Below, in pieces: positions 9,064 to 18,026 of a stretch of DNA of 64,000 nt. Below the pieces are notes generated by a model. It had not been told where the DNA came from, searched no databases, and saw only the letters and a program-made list of their open reading frames with translations. How positions within the stretch are numbered: position 1 is the stretch's first letter; each line of letters starts with the position of its first letter. The position numbers and the translations under genes are program-made. Source of the DNA: Pseudomonas syringae (GTDB lineage: Bacteria; Pseudomonadota; Gammaproteobacteria; Pseudomonadales; Pseudomonadaceae); contig NZ_WKEQ01000024.1 of NCBI RefSeq assembly GCF_021605415.1, positions 25,274 to 89,273 on the forward strand, read 5' to 3'.

Positions 9064-11838
9064 GTGCGCTGGCTCAGGATTGCCATAGGACTCACCGTCA
9101 CGCTGCTGACGCTGCTCTGCATGCTCCCGGCCCACGCCGGGCCAGGCAGTGGCTGGTCGGTATTGCTCGATGATCAGGGCAATCTGCAACTGAGCGATAT
9201 CCGCTCTTCTCGCTACACCAATCAATTCAGCCCTATCGACTTGAACCGCCTGACTGCGGCCGAACCCGATGGCGCACTGTGGCTGCGTTTTCGCCTGGCC
9301 CCCGACAAGCACGAACAGGTCTTGCGGATCTTCGCCCCCGACCTTGCCAGCCTCAGTCTCTACGCGCTGGACGGCGACAAGCTGATCGAACAGCGCGATA
9401 CCGGCACCGATCAGCCCCAGGATGAGCAGCCACTGCCCAGCAGTGACTTGATGCTGGCGCTGCCGCAAAGCGACAAACCCCTCGACCTCTATCTGCGCCT
9501 GGTGTCCAACCATCAATTGCGCCCGAACATCGTTTTGGAGTCGGCAGTCATGGCTGCCGCCAACCAGAACCAGACGCTGATTTTCGGTCTGCTGTTCGGT
9601 TGCCTGGGCATGCTGATCCTGCACAATCTGGTGCGTTTCGCTTACAGCCGTTCACGCAGCAGCCTGTGGCTGGCGGTTTGTGAAGGATTGCTTGGCCTGA
9701 GCCTGTTGCTGCTGCTCAACCTCGCCGGCGCCTGGCTACCGGACTGGCATGCGATCCAGACGCCTGGCGCCTATCTCGCCTTATTGCTGACGGCACCGGC
9801 GGGATTGATGTTCGCCTACAGCTTTTTCGCGCCGCTCGGCCCGCACCCGCTGAACCGATTGTTGCTGGGCGACATCGTGGTCATCGTTGCCTGCGGCCTG
9901 CTGCTGCTGTTCGTCAGCACTTTGCCGCTGAACATCATTACTTACGCGCTGGTGGCGCTGGCCGGCCTGAGCATGCTGTTCGTAGGCATCTATCACTGGC
10001 AGAAAGGTTACCGGCCGGCGCGGCTGTTCGTCGCCGCCATGGCGGTGTTCAACGTCGGCGCGCTGATCATCCTGCCGGCTCTTTTGGGCCTGACGATGGT
10101 TTCCCCGCAAGCCTTGATCATGACGCTGATGGGGTTCATCTGCGTCAGTGGCCTGCTGATGAGCGTTGCCTTGGGCGAGCGTCAGCGCAGCATTACCGAA
10201 AGCCGTTTCAGCATCAGCCGCGACCTTGCCGCGAGCAATGCCGAAATCAATGCCAAAGCCGAGTTTCTGGCCAAGATCAGCCATGAAATCCGCACGCCCA
10301 TGAACGGCGTGCTCGGCATGACCGAGTTGCTGCTCGGTACGCCACTGTCAGTGAAGCAGCGCGATTACGTACAAACCATCCACAGCGCCGGCAATGAACT
10401 GCTGACCCTGATCAACGAGATTCTCGACATTTCCAAACTGGAATCCGGGCAAATCGAACTGGATGACGTCCAGTTCGACCTCAACGCATTGATCGATGAC
10501 TGCCTGAGTATCTACCGCGCCAAGGCCGAACAGCAGAATGTCGAGCTGATCAGCTTCATTCAGCCGCAAGTGCCGCGCGTGATCAGCGGCGACCCGACCC
10601 GCCTGCGCCAGACGTTGCTGAGTCTGGTGGAAAACGCCCTGAAAAAAACCGACGAAGGCGAAGTGCTGATTGTCGTCGCGCTCGACGAACGCAGCACCAG
10701 GCCGCGACTGCGCATCGCCGTGCAGGACAGCGGCACGCCGATGGAAGCGGAAGAACGTGATGCGTTGATGCATGCCGAATTGCACAGCAAGCACTTCCTC
10801 TCGGCCAATCGCCTGGGTGGCAATCTGGGGCTGGTGATCGCCCGGCAACTGATCCGCTTGATGCAGGGCGAATTCGGTATCAAGAGCGGCGCCACTCAGG
10901 GCAGTACCTTGTGGCTGACCCTGCCGCTGGATCCCGACCGCCTCGAACACCCCACCTCCGATCTCGACGGCCCGCTGCAAGGTGCCCGAGTGTTGGTGGT
11001 AGACGACAACGACACTTGCCGCAAAGTGCTGGTGCAGCAATGCAGTGCCTGGGGCTTGAACGTCAGCGCCGTGCCATCGGGCAAAGAAGCCTTGGCCTTG
11101 CTGCGCACCAAGGCGCACCTGCGCGACTATTTCGACGTGGTGCTGCTGGATCAGAACATGCCCGGCATGACCGGCATGCAACTGGCAGCGAAGATCAAGG
11201 AAGACCCGAGCCTGAATCACGACATCCTGTTGATCATGCTCACCGGCATCAGCAACGCACCGAGCAAGATCATCGCGCGCAACTCCGGCATCAAACGCAT
11301 CCTCGCCAAACCGGTGGCCGGCTACACGCTGAAGACAACGCTGGCGGACGAACTGAACCAGCGCAACAAAGGCCAGAGCGTGTTACAACCACAAGCCACC
11401 GGCCTCGCCACAGCGGTGAAAGTGCCGAGCGACTTCCGCATTCTGGTGGCCGAAGACAACACCATTTCCACCAAGGTGATTCGCGGCATGCTCGGCAAGC
11501 TCAACCTGCAACCGGACACCGCCAGCAACGGCGAAGAGGCCTTGCAGGCGATGAAAGCGCAGCGCTACGACCTGGTGTTGATGGACTGCGAAATGCCAGT
11601 CCTCGACGGCTTCTCGGCCACCCAGCAGTTGCGTGCCTGGGAAGTCAGCAATCAACGCACCCGCACGCCCATCGTGGCGCTGACTGCGCACATTCTGGCC
11701 GAACATAAGGAACGTGCGCGCCAGGCAGGCATGGACGGCCACATGTCCAAACCGGTGGAGTTGTCGCAGCTGCGTGAACTCATCGAACACTGGGTGGCGC
11801 AGCGGGATCAACAGAATCGTACAGCGTCTACGTTCTGA
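9064..11838 (+). CDS. retS: Hybrid sensor histidine kinase RetS
   Basis: Sensor that in Pseudomonas binds the GacS kinase and blocks it, lowering the Rsm small RNAs and switching between acute and chronic lifestyles. The 924-residue protein has a signal peptide (about 1-25), a periplasmic 7TMR-DISMED2 domain (about 40-165), seven membrane helices (about 180-385), HisKA with His407 in ISHEIRTPMNG, a HATPase whose G2 box is degenerate (GNLGLVIA), and two receiver domains with phospho-acceptors Asp696 and Asp841. There is no HPt domain. The GTG at 9064 is chosen because AAGGGA precedes it and the signal peptide starts there. The place after purD is the same as in P. aeruginosa. Confidence 0.93.
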   Translation: MRWLRIAIGLTVTLLTLLCMLPAHAGPGSGWSVLLDDQGNLQLSDIRSSRYTNQFSPIDLNRLTAAEPDGALWLRFRLAPDKHEQVLRIFAPDLASLSLYALDGDKLIEQRDTGTDQPQDEQPLPSSDLMLALPQSDKPLDLYLRLVSNHQLRPNIVLESAVMAAANQNQTLIFGLLFGCLGMLILHNLVRFAYSRSRSSLWLAVCEGLLGLSLLLLLNLAGAWLPDWHAIQTPGAYLALLLTAPAGLMFAYSFFAPLGPHPLNRLLLGDIVVIVACGLLLLFVSTLPLNIITYALVALAGLSMLFVGIYHWQKGYRPARLFVAAMAVFNVGALIILPALLGLTMVSPQALIMTLMGFICVSGLLMSVALGERQRSITESRFSISRDLAASNAEINAKAEFLAKISHEIRTPMNGVLGMTELLLGTPLSVKQRDYVQTIHSAGNELLTLINEILDISKLESGQIELDDVQFDLNALIDDCLSIYRAKAEQQNVELISFIQPQVPRVISGDPTRLRQTLLSLVENALKKTDEGEVLIVVALDERSTRPRLRIAVQDSGTPMEAEERDALMHAELHSKHFLSANRLGGNLGLVIARQLIRLMQGEFGIKSGATQGSTLWLTLPLDPDRLEHPTSDLDGPLQGARVLVVDDNDTCRKVLVQQCSAWGLNVSAVPSGKEALALLRTKAHLRDYFDVVLLDQNMPGMTGMQLAAKIKEDPSLNHDILLIMLTGISNAPSKIIARNSGIKRILAKPVAGYTLKTTLADELNQRNKGQSVLQPQATGLATAVKVPSDFRILVAEDNTISTKVIRGMLGKLNLQPDTASNGEEALQAMKAQRYDLVLMDCEMPVLDGFSATQQLRAWEVSNQRTRTPIVALTAHILAEHKERARQAGMDGHMSKPVELSQLRELIEHWVAQRDQQNRTASTF

Positions 11839-11860
11839 TCCGGCGTGGGTGCCATACAGT

Positions 11861-12499
11861 TCAGATATCCAGGTTATTGAGGTATTTCAGCGACTGTGAC
11901 AACACCGATCTTTTGACCTTGGCCCTGAATTGCTCGTAATAGAGCGTGTTAAAGGTGATCACCGAAATCTGCTCGACGCTGTTTTGCACGATGTCTCTCT
12001 GATCGCTGAACAGAAACTGCGAGACCTGCCCGCGAAAACTGAACTGACGATGATATATCCCCATCTGCACACGATAAGCGTCTTTTTGCACGCAGGGGAT
12101 GATCTGAAAGTGGCCCATATCACCTGACAGACTAGTCGACTCGAATATGCCGAGCGCCTCGGCGTTTCTTTCAAGCGCAGCGAGCGCCCTGTTGGTCTGC
12201 TCGGAAAAAACTTCGCCCAGACGGGCGCTGATCTGTTCTGTCGCCGCATTGCCCATCGAGCCGCCCGGTACTGCCAACAGACTCTGCGGTCGAGGCATGT
12301 CCCATCCAATGAATTTGAGCGTCCTGCAGTAATATTCAAACCAGTCACCCGACAGCCCGTCTTCACAAGCCGCACGAGTGGCCCGTTGCGCATACAGTGT
12401 GCTCAGGTAAATATCTTCCCTGTGGGAATCAGGCAAGTCTGCGGCAAACGAGACCACACTCGCCCCTGCCACCGCTGCCTGAGGCATAAAATCCGTCAT
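11861..12499 (-). CDS. Unrecognised protein C of a three-paralogue operon
   Basis: Not recognised. The 212-residue protein is predicted soluble, with no signal peptide or membrane segment. It shares a spaced pattern with the two genes upstream: Ala-Gln at 37-38, Trp53 and Gly-Trp at 65-66, in a helical N-terminal half, followed by a beta-rich C-terminal half with a Phe-x-Asp turn (FSDQRD) and a closing basic helix. It is the last gene of the operon; its ATG overlaps the stop of gene B by four bases (ATGA). Its ribosome binding site sits in a hairpin loop matching the RsmA/E consensus. It converges on retS with only 22 bases between. Confidence 0.75.
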   Translation of the reverse strand: MTDFMPQAAVAGASVVSFAADLPDSHREDIYLSTLYAQRATRAACEDGLSGDWFEYYCRTLKFIGWDMPRPQSLLAVPGGSMGNAATEQISARLGEVFSEQTNRALAALERNAEALGIFESTSLSGDMGHFQIIPCVQKDAYRVQMGIYHRQFSFRGQVSQFLFSDQRDIVQNSVEQISVITFNTLYYEQFRAKVKRSVLSQSLKYLNNLDI

Positions 12500-13203
12500 A
12501 GACCAGCCTCCCTGGCTTCAAATTCTAGAACCTCGGTGATATTCGCGAGGTTGTCGTTCAACACCGCTTCAAGTTTGCGGGCGATCGCAGCGCGAGCCGG
12601 TGCGTATAACGTTTCGCTGAGATGAGCCTGAAAGCACCGCACTGAAACTCGGCTGCACAGTTGCGTGGTATCGAACGGCTGCCCCCAGGGATTGGCATCA
12701 ACCGGCCGAGTTGTCTCGAATTGCAGGCAAACACTGCTCATCAAGCCGTTGCCTGCAATCTGGATAACCATCAACCGAACGGTAGTCGACTGCCCGCTGA
12801 GCAGCTCTTGATTAACCGTCGCCTGGGCGTGCTTGCGCAGGATGCCAATCGCAGGGAGATCCCCAGATAACAGTGAAACGCCCTGCAACGGCCCCCGCAC
12901 CAGTTGTTCATGATCGCCTGGCATGTGCGCCAGCGCCGCGCGAACCCACTCCAGCGGCGAAGCGCGGCCGTCGAGATCAACCGGCAGATCTTGCCGGGAT
13001 TTGAAACTCGACATCCAGTAATCGCCAAGCACGTTGGCGTAGATATCGTGCCAATCAAGTTCGGGCGCGACTTGTTTTCGTTTGCTGGCTACCAATTGCG
13101 CAAGCAAGACACTTTGCAATACATCATCGGCTGCGGCATTTGCCATATCGGACGGCATGACGACAATTGCTGCCGCATCAATCCAAACTGAAATTTCGCT
13201 CAT
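12496..13203 (-). CDS. Unrecognised protein B of a three-paralogue operon
   Basis: Not recognised. The 235-residue protein has no signal peptide or clear membrane segment. The paralogue pattern is AQLVASK at 35-41, Trp51 and Trp63, with the same spacing as in genes A and C, and then a beta-rich half with a Phe-Asp turn (QPFDTTQ) and a terminal helix. Gene A has AQLVANK at the equivalent place. The ribosome binding site GGAG forms a small hairpin (GGAG-ATA-CTCC) immediately before the ATG, which may mask it. An intrinsic terminator lies between gene A and this gene, so expression depends on read-through or its own promoter. Confidence 0.75.
   Translation of the reverse strand: MSEISVWIDAAAIVVMPSDMANAAADDVLQSVLLAQLVASKRKQVAPELDWHDIYANVLGDYWMSSFKSRQDLPVDLDGRASPLEWVRAALAHMPGDHEQLVRGPLQGVSLLSGDLPAIGILRKHAQATVNQELLSGQSTTVRLMVIQIAGNGLMSSVCLQFETTRPVDANPWGQPFDTTQLCSRVSVRCFQAHLSETLYAPARAAIARKLEAVLNDNLANITEVLEFEAREAGL
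12503..12515 (-). promoter_or_regulatory. Candidate RsmA/RsmE binding hairpin at the start of gene C
   Basis: On the minus strand CCAG-GGAGG-CTGG ends seven bases before the ATG of gene C. It is a four-base-pair stem with the Shine-Dalgarno GGAGG exposed in the loop, and CAGGGAGG fits the CANGGANG consensus exactly. It lies inside the last codons of gene B, so coding constraint could also explain part of it. Confidence 0.45.
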
Positions 13204-13218
13204 GGAGTATCTCCGAAT

Positions 13219-13246
13219 AAAAAAAGGCAGTCGACGCGCGACTGCC
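13219..13246 (-). terminator. Intrinsic terminator between gene A and gene B
   Basis: On the minus strand GGCAGTCG-cgcgt-CGACTGCC is followed by seven T residues. It sits 17 bases after gene A's stop codon and just before gene B's ribosome binding site. It would make gene A much more abundant than B and C. Confidence 0.85.
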
Positions 13247-13262
13247 CCTGTAACTTAGAAGA

Positions 13263-14036
13263 TCAAATCTCGTAATCTTTGATTTTGCTGGTCGCGTTCA
13301 AACCCAGCTTGGTGCGGATAAGTTCACGGGTTTCGTCGGCAACATATGGAACTTTACGGAAGACGGTTTCACCCTTGAACAACTTGACTTCGCGAGTATC
13401 CCAATCGGTAAACAGTACGCGGGTCGCGGTATTTTTCCGAATAAAGCGCACGGTGCCCATCGCGATGGTCACTTCGCCATTGACTTCTGTGCATGTAGCG
13501 GCCGCCATACCGCCCACGCCGTTTTCCAGCATATTCTTTTCGTAGAGGGTCAGCGCCTCGTCCTGTTTCTTCAAGGCAGTGATTGCATCGCCAGCCACTT
13601 TCAGCACAAGGGCACTGGCAGGACCGGGAATGGCCAAGCCAGCAACGACTGAACCGAGAATTTCCAAAACCAGCTGATCCATCCGGACACTGGTGCCGCC
13701 GATATTCAGATCACTATAGAACTTTTGGGACTGCATCCACCCCGCATTGGTCATGACCTCCAGAAACTTGTAGTACCACTCCTTGCCCTGATACTCGTAA
13801 GGGAAAGCCTTGTTCGCTACCAACTGAGCAAAAAGAAACGCGTGCTGCGCATCTTCCTGGTTAACTTTCGAAAGATTGCCAGTGAAGGACAAAATGCCTT
13901 CACCCACAATGGAGCCCTTCGAAGGTTCTTCAATAACGGTTTCTCCTGCAGAAAAACCACGCGCACGAAACGCCGGAATTTCGTCAATCTCGTAACTTGC
14001 AATACGATTCACACAAACAGCAGCAGCATTATCCAT
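13263..14036 (-). CDS. Unrecognised protein A of a three-paralogue operon
   Basis: Not recognised. The 257-residue protein is first in the operon. It shows AQLVANK at 70-76, Trp87 and Gly-Trp at 99-100, the pattern shared with genes B and C. It alone has a strongly hydrophobic stretch with an internal Pro-Gly-Pro at about 122-149, which could be a membrane-inserting hairpin or a buried helix pair. The C-terminal half is beta-rich with a FTDWD turn. No signal peptide is visible. The DNA and its 258-base upstream region look more AT-rich than the neighbours, suggesting transfer. AAAGG precedes the ATG. A possible secreted or multi-component toxin role is a guess. Confidence 0.78.
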   Translation of the reverse strand: MDNAAAVCVNRIASYEIDEIPAFRARGFSAGETVIEEPSKGSIVGEGILSFTGNLSKVNQEDAQHAFLFAQLVANKAFPYEYQGKEWYYKFLEVMTNAGWMQSQKFYSDLNIGGTSVRMDQLVLEILGSVVAGLAIPGPASALVLKVAGDAITALKKQDEALTLYEKNMLENGVGGMAAATCTEVNGEVTIAMGTVRFIRKNTATRVLFTDWDTREVKLFKGETVFRKVPYVADETRELIRTKLGLNATSKIKDYEI

Positions 14037-14294
14037 AACGCAAAACCTTTAATTTTTAATAAGAAGGGGCCGAATTACCCGCCAAACAACATTAATAAAC
14101 AGCCACCAACAACACAACTAGTTAGTTGTAACCCCAAATATGAAACGCCAAATAACGCACTTATTAAAACTTACCAGACAATACCAAACCTATAACTAAC
14201 ACCCCTTCCACCGGCCTCACTGAATTTGCCAACTGCGTGCGCGCGAAAAGAACTGATAGACTTGTGCAACTTTCCCTGCCAGTGAGCCCGAACC
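14037..14294. other. AT-rich gap between operon A-B-C and marC
   Basis: Divergent intergenic region. The first 180 bases beside gene A are clearly AT-rich (runs such as TTAATTTTTAATAA) and probably hold its promoter. The last 80 bases serve marC. I could not assign a specific operator. Confidence 0.45.
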
Positions 14295-14891
14295 ATGCTC
14301 CACGTGTTATTCAGCGTTTACCTGAAGATGCTCGTGCTCTACAGCCCGTTCTTCGTGTTGTCCTGCTTTATCAGCCTGACCCGCGGCTACTCGCGCAAGG
14401 AGCAGCGGCGCCTGGCGTGGAAGGTGGCGATTGCGACACTGGTTTCCAGCGTATTGTTGTACTTGTTCGGGCGAGTGATTTTCGGCGTATTCGGCATTAC
14501 CGTGGATGCGTTCCGCATTGGCGCCGGTAGCGTGCTGTTCATTTCCGCGCTAGGCATGGCGCAGGGCAAATCGGCCGTGCAGACCGACAACGTCCAACAG
14601 GACGTGACCATCGTGCCGTTGACCATCCCGCTGACTGTCGGTCCCGGCACCATCGGTGCGCTGTTGGTGATGGGCGTCAGCCAACCCCATTGGGACGACA
14701 AACTCACTGCCATCGTCAGCATCGCGCTGGCGAGTTTCACCGTCGGGATCGTGCTTTACCTGTCCAATCGAATCGAGCGGATACTTGGCGATCAGGGGCT
14801 GCAGATCGTCAGCCGCTTGATGGGATTGTTCGTCTGCGCACTGGCGGCGCAGATTATTTTTACCGGTATCAAAGGTTACCTGGTGCCTTGA
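14295..14891 (+). CDS. MarC family integral membrane protein
   Basis: Inner-membrane protein of the MarC/YchE/YhgN family; the substrate and role are unknown despite the historical multiple-antibiotic-resistance name. The 198 residues are the usual length. About six membrane helices are visible, with the family's conserved polar stretch VPLTIPLTVGPGTIGALLVM in the middle and the closing segment GLFVCALAAQIIFTGI. It appears monocistronic: the minus-strand operon lies divergently upstream and cobJ converges downstream. Confidence 0.93.
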   Translation: MLHVLFSVYLKMLVLYSPFFVLSCFISLTRGYSRKEQRRLAWKVAIATLVSSVLLYLFGRVIFGVFGITVDAFRIGAGSVLFISALGMAQGKSAVQTDNVQQDVTIVPLTIPLTVGPGTIGALLVMGVSQPHWDDKLTAIVSIALASFTVGIVLYLSNRIERILGDQGLQIVSRLMGLFVCALAAQIIFTGIKGYLVP

Positions 14892-14965
14892 GGGCACGCT
14901 GAAGCACGGTTCTGGATGCGTGCGGCTTCAGCAAAACAATGCGGCCCGAAACGGCCGCGTCGTCT

Positions 14966-16669
14966 TCAAGACCCAGGCTTGCTGCCATACCAGCGTGGCG
15001 TGTATACCCATTCACCGCCGCCCGGTCGCGGGAATGTGCATGTCGTGGAAGAGCCCACCAACACCATGGTGCGCATGTCGACTTGATCGGGCGTCAGTTG
15101 CCCCAACGTGGTGACGCGCAGTGTCTGGCCCGGTCGCCCGATGTCTCGCCCAAGCACCACGGGTGTTTCAGGCGACCGATGCGCGGCGACGATGTCCAGC
15201 GCCCGGCCCAGTTGCCATGGTCGGGAACGTGAGATCGGGTTGTAAAACGCTAGCGCCAGATCCGCTTCGGCGGCCAGATCCAGACGCTTCTCGATGATCG
15301 ACCAAGGCTTGAGATTGTCCGAGAGCGACATGACGCAGAAGTCATGACCCAACGGCGCACCGGCTTGAGCAGCGGTGGCCAGCGACGCCGACACGCCTGG
15401 CAGGATCTCCAGATCGACGTTGTGCCACGCCGGGTCGCTCGATTCATGCAACGCCTCGAGCACCGCCGCCGCCATGGCGAACACACCCGGATCGCCTGAG
15501 GACACAACGATCACCGAGCGACCCTGCGCGGCGAGCTCAAAGGCGTGGCGAGCGCGCTGCATTTCCTCGCGGTTATCGGTGCAGTGCTGGATCTGATCCG
15601 GGCGAAACGGCCCCGCCATGCGCACATAGGTTTCATAACCGAGCACGTCGGTGGCGCGGGCCAGTTCGGCTTTCACCGCTGGCACCATCAGTTCCGCAGC
15701 GCCGGGGCCGAGACCGATCACTGCCAGTCGTCCACGTGGGCGACCGATCAGATTCACGTCCAGCGGCTGCTCGGCCACAGCGATGGCGATGCCCTCGACA
15801 ACCTTGATGATTGCCGCTGCCGGCAACGCGTTTTGCGCCAATACGCCAGTACTTTGCGCCGCTGTCACAAATCGCAGCGGCACGTCCAGTTCCAGCGCCG
15901 CCTCGCGCAAACCCGAATCAGCCATTTGCGTGTCAGCCGCGATCAGGCAAGCCAAGGATTGCGACGCGACGTTCGCTTGCTGCAACGCGGCGCGAATCGT
16001 CTGCGGCAACTCAGCGACACCCGCGTCCACCGCCACAGCAACGCTGCGCGGATAGATCAACAGTTCATTTGCGCTGACCTCACGCGCGGCGCTGCCGACA
16101 TGAATCGAGCGCTGTGCTTGTGGATCTTCCGGCAACTGCGCTTGCTCAAGCCACGGCGCGGCACCTTCGATACGTACGCTGTGCCCGGCCAGCAGATCGG
16201 AGACAAAACGCTTGCCCGACTCCAGGTCGCCGAGGGCATAGCCACTCGGCGGATTGAGCAGGCAGGTACCGAAACGCAGCTCACCGCTGGTGGTGATTGC
16301 CGCTGTAACTTCAAACGCCGAGGCTATTTCGCGGGCCATAACGTTCACCCCGCCGAGCCCACCGAGCAACGGCACCACGGCGCTGCCGTCCTCGGCGACG
16401 GCCAGCACTGGCGGTTCGACGCCTTTTTCCAGCAGCAACGGCGCCAGCGTGCGAATCACGATGCCGGCCGCGCACAGGGCAATGATCGGCGTGTCTTGCT
16501 GGTACAAATCTCGCAGCGTCGTACCGAATACCTGATAAGTGCGGTCGGCCCCTTCGACCCGACCGGCAAGACCGTGGATCAACGCCGCCGGATACACCTG
16601 CTGCAATCGGCGCGCTGTCGCGAGACTGCCCTGCCCCAGAATGACGATGGCCGGCGCACTGAAGGCCAT
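14966..16669 (-). CDS. cobJ: CbiG-CobJ fusion: cobalamin biosynthesis / precorrin-3B C17-methyltransferase
   Basis: The CobJ part (about residues 315-567; VIGLGPG, SSGDPGVFAMAA, GVSASLATAA) methylates C17 and contracts the corrin ring. The N-terminal part (about 1-190; LCAAGIVIRTLAP, AVAEDGSAVVPLLGG, ITTSGE) is a CbiG N-terminal domain, and about 209-310 is the CobE/CbiG C-terminal domain. In the anaerobic route CbiG opens the ring lactone. The 567 residues are about twice the size of plain CobJ because of this fusion. The ATG at 16669 overlaps the cobI stop by one base (TGATG); a GTG at 16681 is possible but adds only four residues. Confidence 0.93.
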   Translation of the reverse strand: MAFSAPAIVILGQGSLATARRLQQVYPAALIHGLAGRVEGADRTYQVFGTTLRDLYQQDTPIIALCAAGIVIRTLAPLLLEKGVEPPVLAVAEDGSAVVPLLGGLGGVNVMAREIASAFEVTAAITTSGELRFGTCLLNPPSGYALGDLESGKRFVSDLLAGHSVRIEGAAPWLEQAQLPEDPQAQRSIHVGSAAREVSANELLIYPRSVAVAVDAGVAELPQTIRAALQQANVASQSLACLIAADTQMADSGLREAALELDVPLRFVTAAQSTGVLAQNALPAAAIIKVVEGIAIAVAEQPLDVNLIGRPRGRLAVIGLGPGAAELMVPAVKAELARATDVLGYETYVRMAGPFRPDQIQHCTDNREEMQRARHAFELAAQGRSVIVVSSGDPGVFAMAAAVLEALHESSDPAWHNVDLEILPGVSASLATAAQAGAPLGHDFCVMSLSDNLKPWSIIEKRLDLAAEADLALAFYNPISRSRPWQLGRALDIVAAHRSPETPVVLGRDIGRPGQTLRVTTLGQLTPDQVDMRTMVLVGSSTTCTFPRPGGGEWVYTPRWYGSKPGS

Positions 16670-17403
16670 CAACCTTGCCACCGTTCACCGGGCACGATGA
16701 TCAGCGAGAAGTACGGCGAGGACATCGGCTCGACCTGATCCAGTGGCACGATTTTCTGATTGGCCATGGTCGCGCGCTCGACGTACAGCGCCCGCTCGGC
16801 CAGACCGAGCTCCTCGAGCACCTGCCGCACCTTCGGAAAGTTGCGCCCCAGTTTCATGATCACCGCTGCGTCGGCATCGGCCAGACGTCGCTTGAGATCT
16901 TCGTGTGGCAGCACACCGGACAGCACCGACAAACTCTGATTGCGATACACCAGCGGCGCACCCAGCACCGATGCGCCGCCAAGCATCGAGCAAACGCCCG
17001 GCACCACTTCAGCTTCGTAACGGGTCGCGAGGCGATCATGCAGATACATGTAGGAGCCGTAGAAGAACGGATCGCCTTCACAGATCACCGCCACATCGCG
17101 ACCGGCGTCCAGATGCGCGGCCACCGCTTCGGCCGCTTCGTCGTAGAAATCGCTGATCACTTGTTCATAGGACAACGGCGCCGGCAGCACTTCGGTGGTC
17201 ACCGGGTACACCAGCGGCAACAGATTCTGCGCATCTTGCAGGTGTGCCTCGATGATGCCGAACGCATTACCCTTCTTGCCCTTGGCCACGAAGTACGCCA
17301 CGACCGGCGATTCGCGCAGCAGGCGCAGAGCCTTGACGGTAATCAGCTCCGGATCACCGGGGCCCACGCCCAGGCCGATCAAACGTCCTGTTGACTGCAT
17401 CAT
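16669..17403 (-). CDS. cobI: Precorrin-2 C20-methyltransferase
   Basis: SAM-dependent methylation of precorrin-2 at C20 to give precorrin-3A. The 244-residue tetrapyrrole methylase has the N-terminal motif GLGVGPGDPELITVKA, then CEGDPFFYGSYMYLHDR and VVPGVCSMLGGAS. The start at 17403 overlaps the cobH stop by four bases (ATGA); the second ATG directly after is an alternative. It is tightly coupled inside cobG-cobH-cobI-cobJ. Confidence 0.96.
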   Translation of the reverse strand: MMQSTGRLIGLGVGPGDPELITVKALRLLRESPVVAYFVAKGKKGNAFGIIEAHLQDAQNLLPLVYPVTTEVLPAPLSYEQVISDFYDEAAEAVAAHLDAGRDVAVICEGDPFFYGSYMYLHDRLATRYEAEVVPGVCSMLGGASVLGAPLVYRNQSLSVLSGVLPHEDLKRRLADADAAVIMKLGRNFPKVRQVLEELGLAERALYVERATMANQKIVPLDQVEPMSSPYFSLIIVPGERWQG

Positions 17404-18026
17404 TCGATCTCCGTGGCGAGGGCATTGATCGCGGCGGCCGCCATGGCGCTGCCGCCCAGGCGACCTTGCATGATCACAAACGGCACGCCACGACTGTCGG
17501 CCGCCAGCGCTGCCTTGGATTCGGCAGCCCCGACGAAGCCCACCGGAAAGCCAAGAATCAGCGCCGGTTTCGGTGCGCCGGCATCGAGCATTTCCAGCAG
17601 GTAAAACAGCGCGGTTGGCGCATTGCCAATCACCACAACACTGCCTTCCAGGTGCGGACGCCACAGTTCCAGCGCCGCAGCGGAACGGGTATTGCCCAGC
17701 TCACGAGCCAAGTGCGGCACGCTTTCATCGCGCAAGGTGCAGATCACTTCGTTGTTGGCTGGCAGGCGCGCGCGGGTCACGCCTTCGCTGACCATCCGCG
17801 CATCACACAAAATCGGCGCACCGGCCGCCAGTGCATCACGCCCGGCCTTGCCAGCGCCTTCGGAGAATTGCAGGCCGTCGATGGCCTCGACCATGCCGCA
17901 GGCGTGAATCACCCGAACCGCGAGTTTTTCCAGGTCGGCCGGGATGCGCGACAGGTCGGCCTCGCGGCGAATGATCGCGAAGGAGTTGCGATAGATCTCC
18001 TGACCGTCGCGGATGTAATCAAGCAT
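17400..18026 (-). CDS. cobH: Precorrin-8X methylmutase
   Basis: Moves a methyl group from C11 to C12 to form hydrogenobyrinate. The 208-residue protein begins MLDYIRDGQEIYRNSF and contains the substrate-binding His in VRVIHACGM and the family segment NAPTALFYLLEML followed by GFPVGFVGAAESK. The ATG at 18026 overlaps the cobG stop by eight bases, and the longer frame upstream has no family residues. It is the second gene of the minus-strand cob arm. Confidence 0.96.
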   Translation of the reverse strand: MLDYIRDGQEIYRNSFAIIRREADLSRIPADLEKLAVRVIHACGMVEAIDGLQFSEGAGKAGRDALAAGAPILCDARMVSEGVTRARLPANNEVICTLRDESVPHLARELGNTRSAAALELWRPHLEGSVVVIGNAPTALFYLLEMLDAGAPKPALILGFPVGFVGAAESKAALAADSRGVPFVIMQGRLGGSAMAAAAINALATEIE

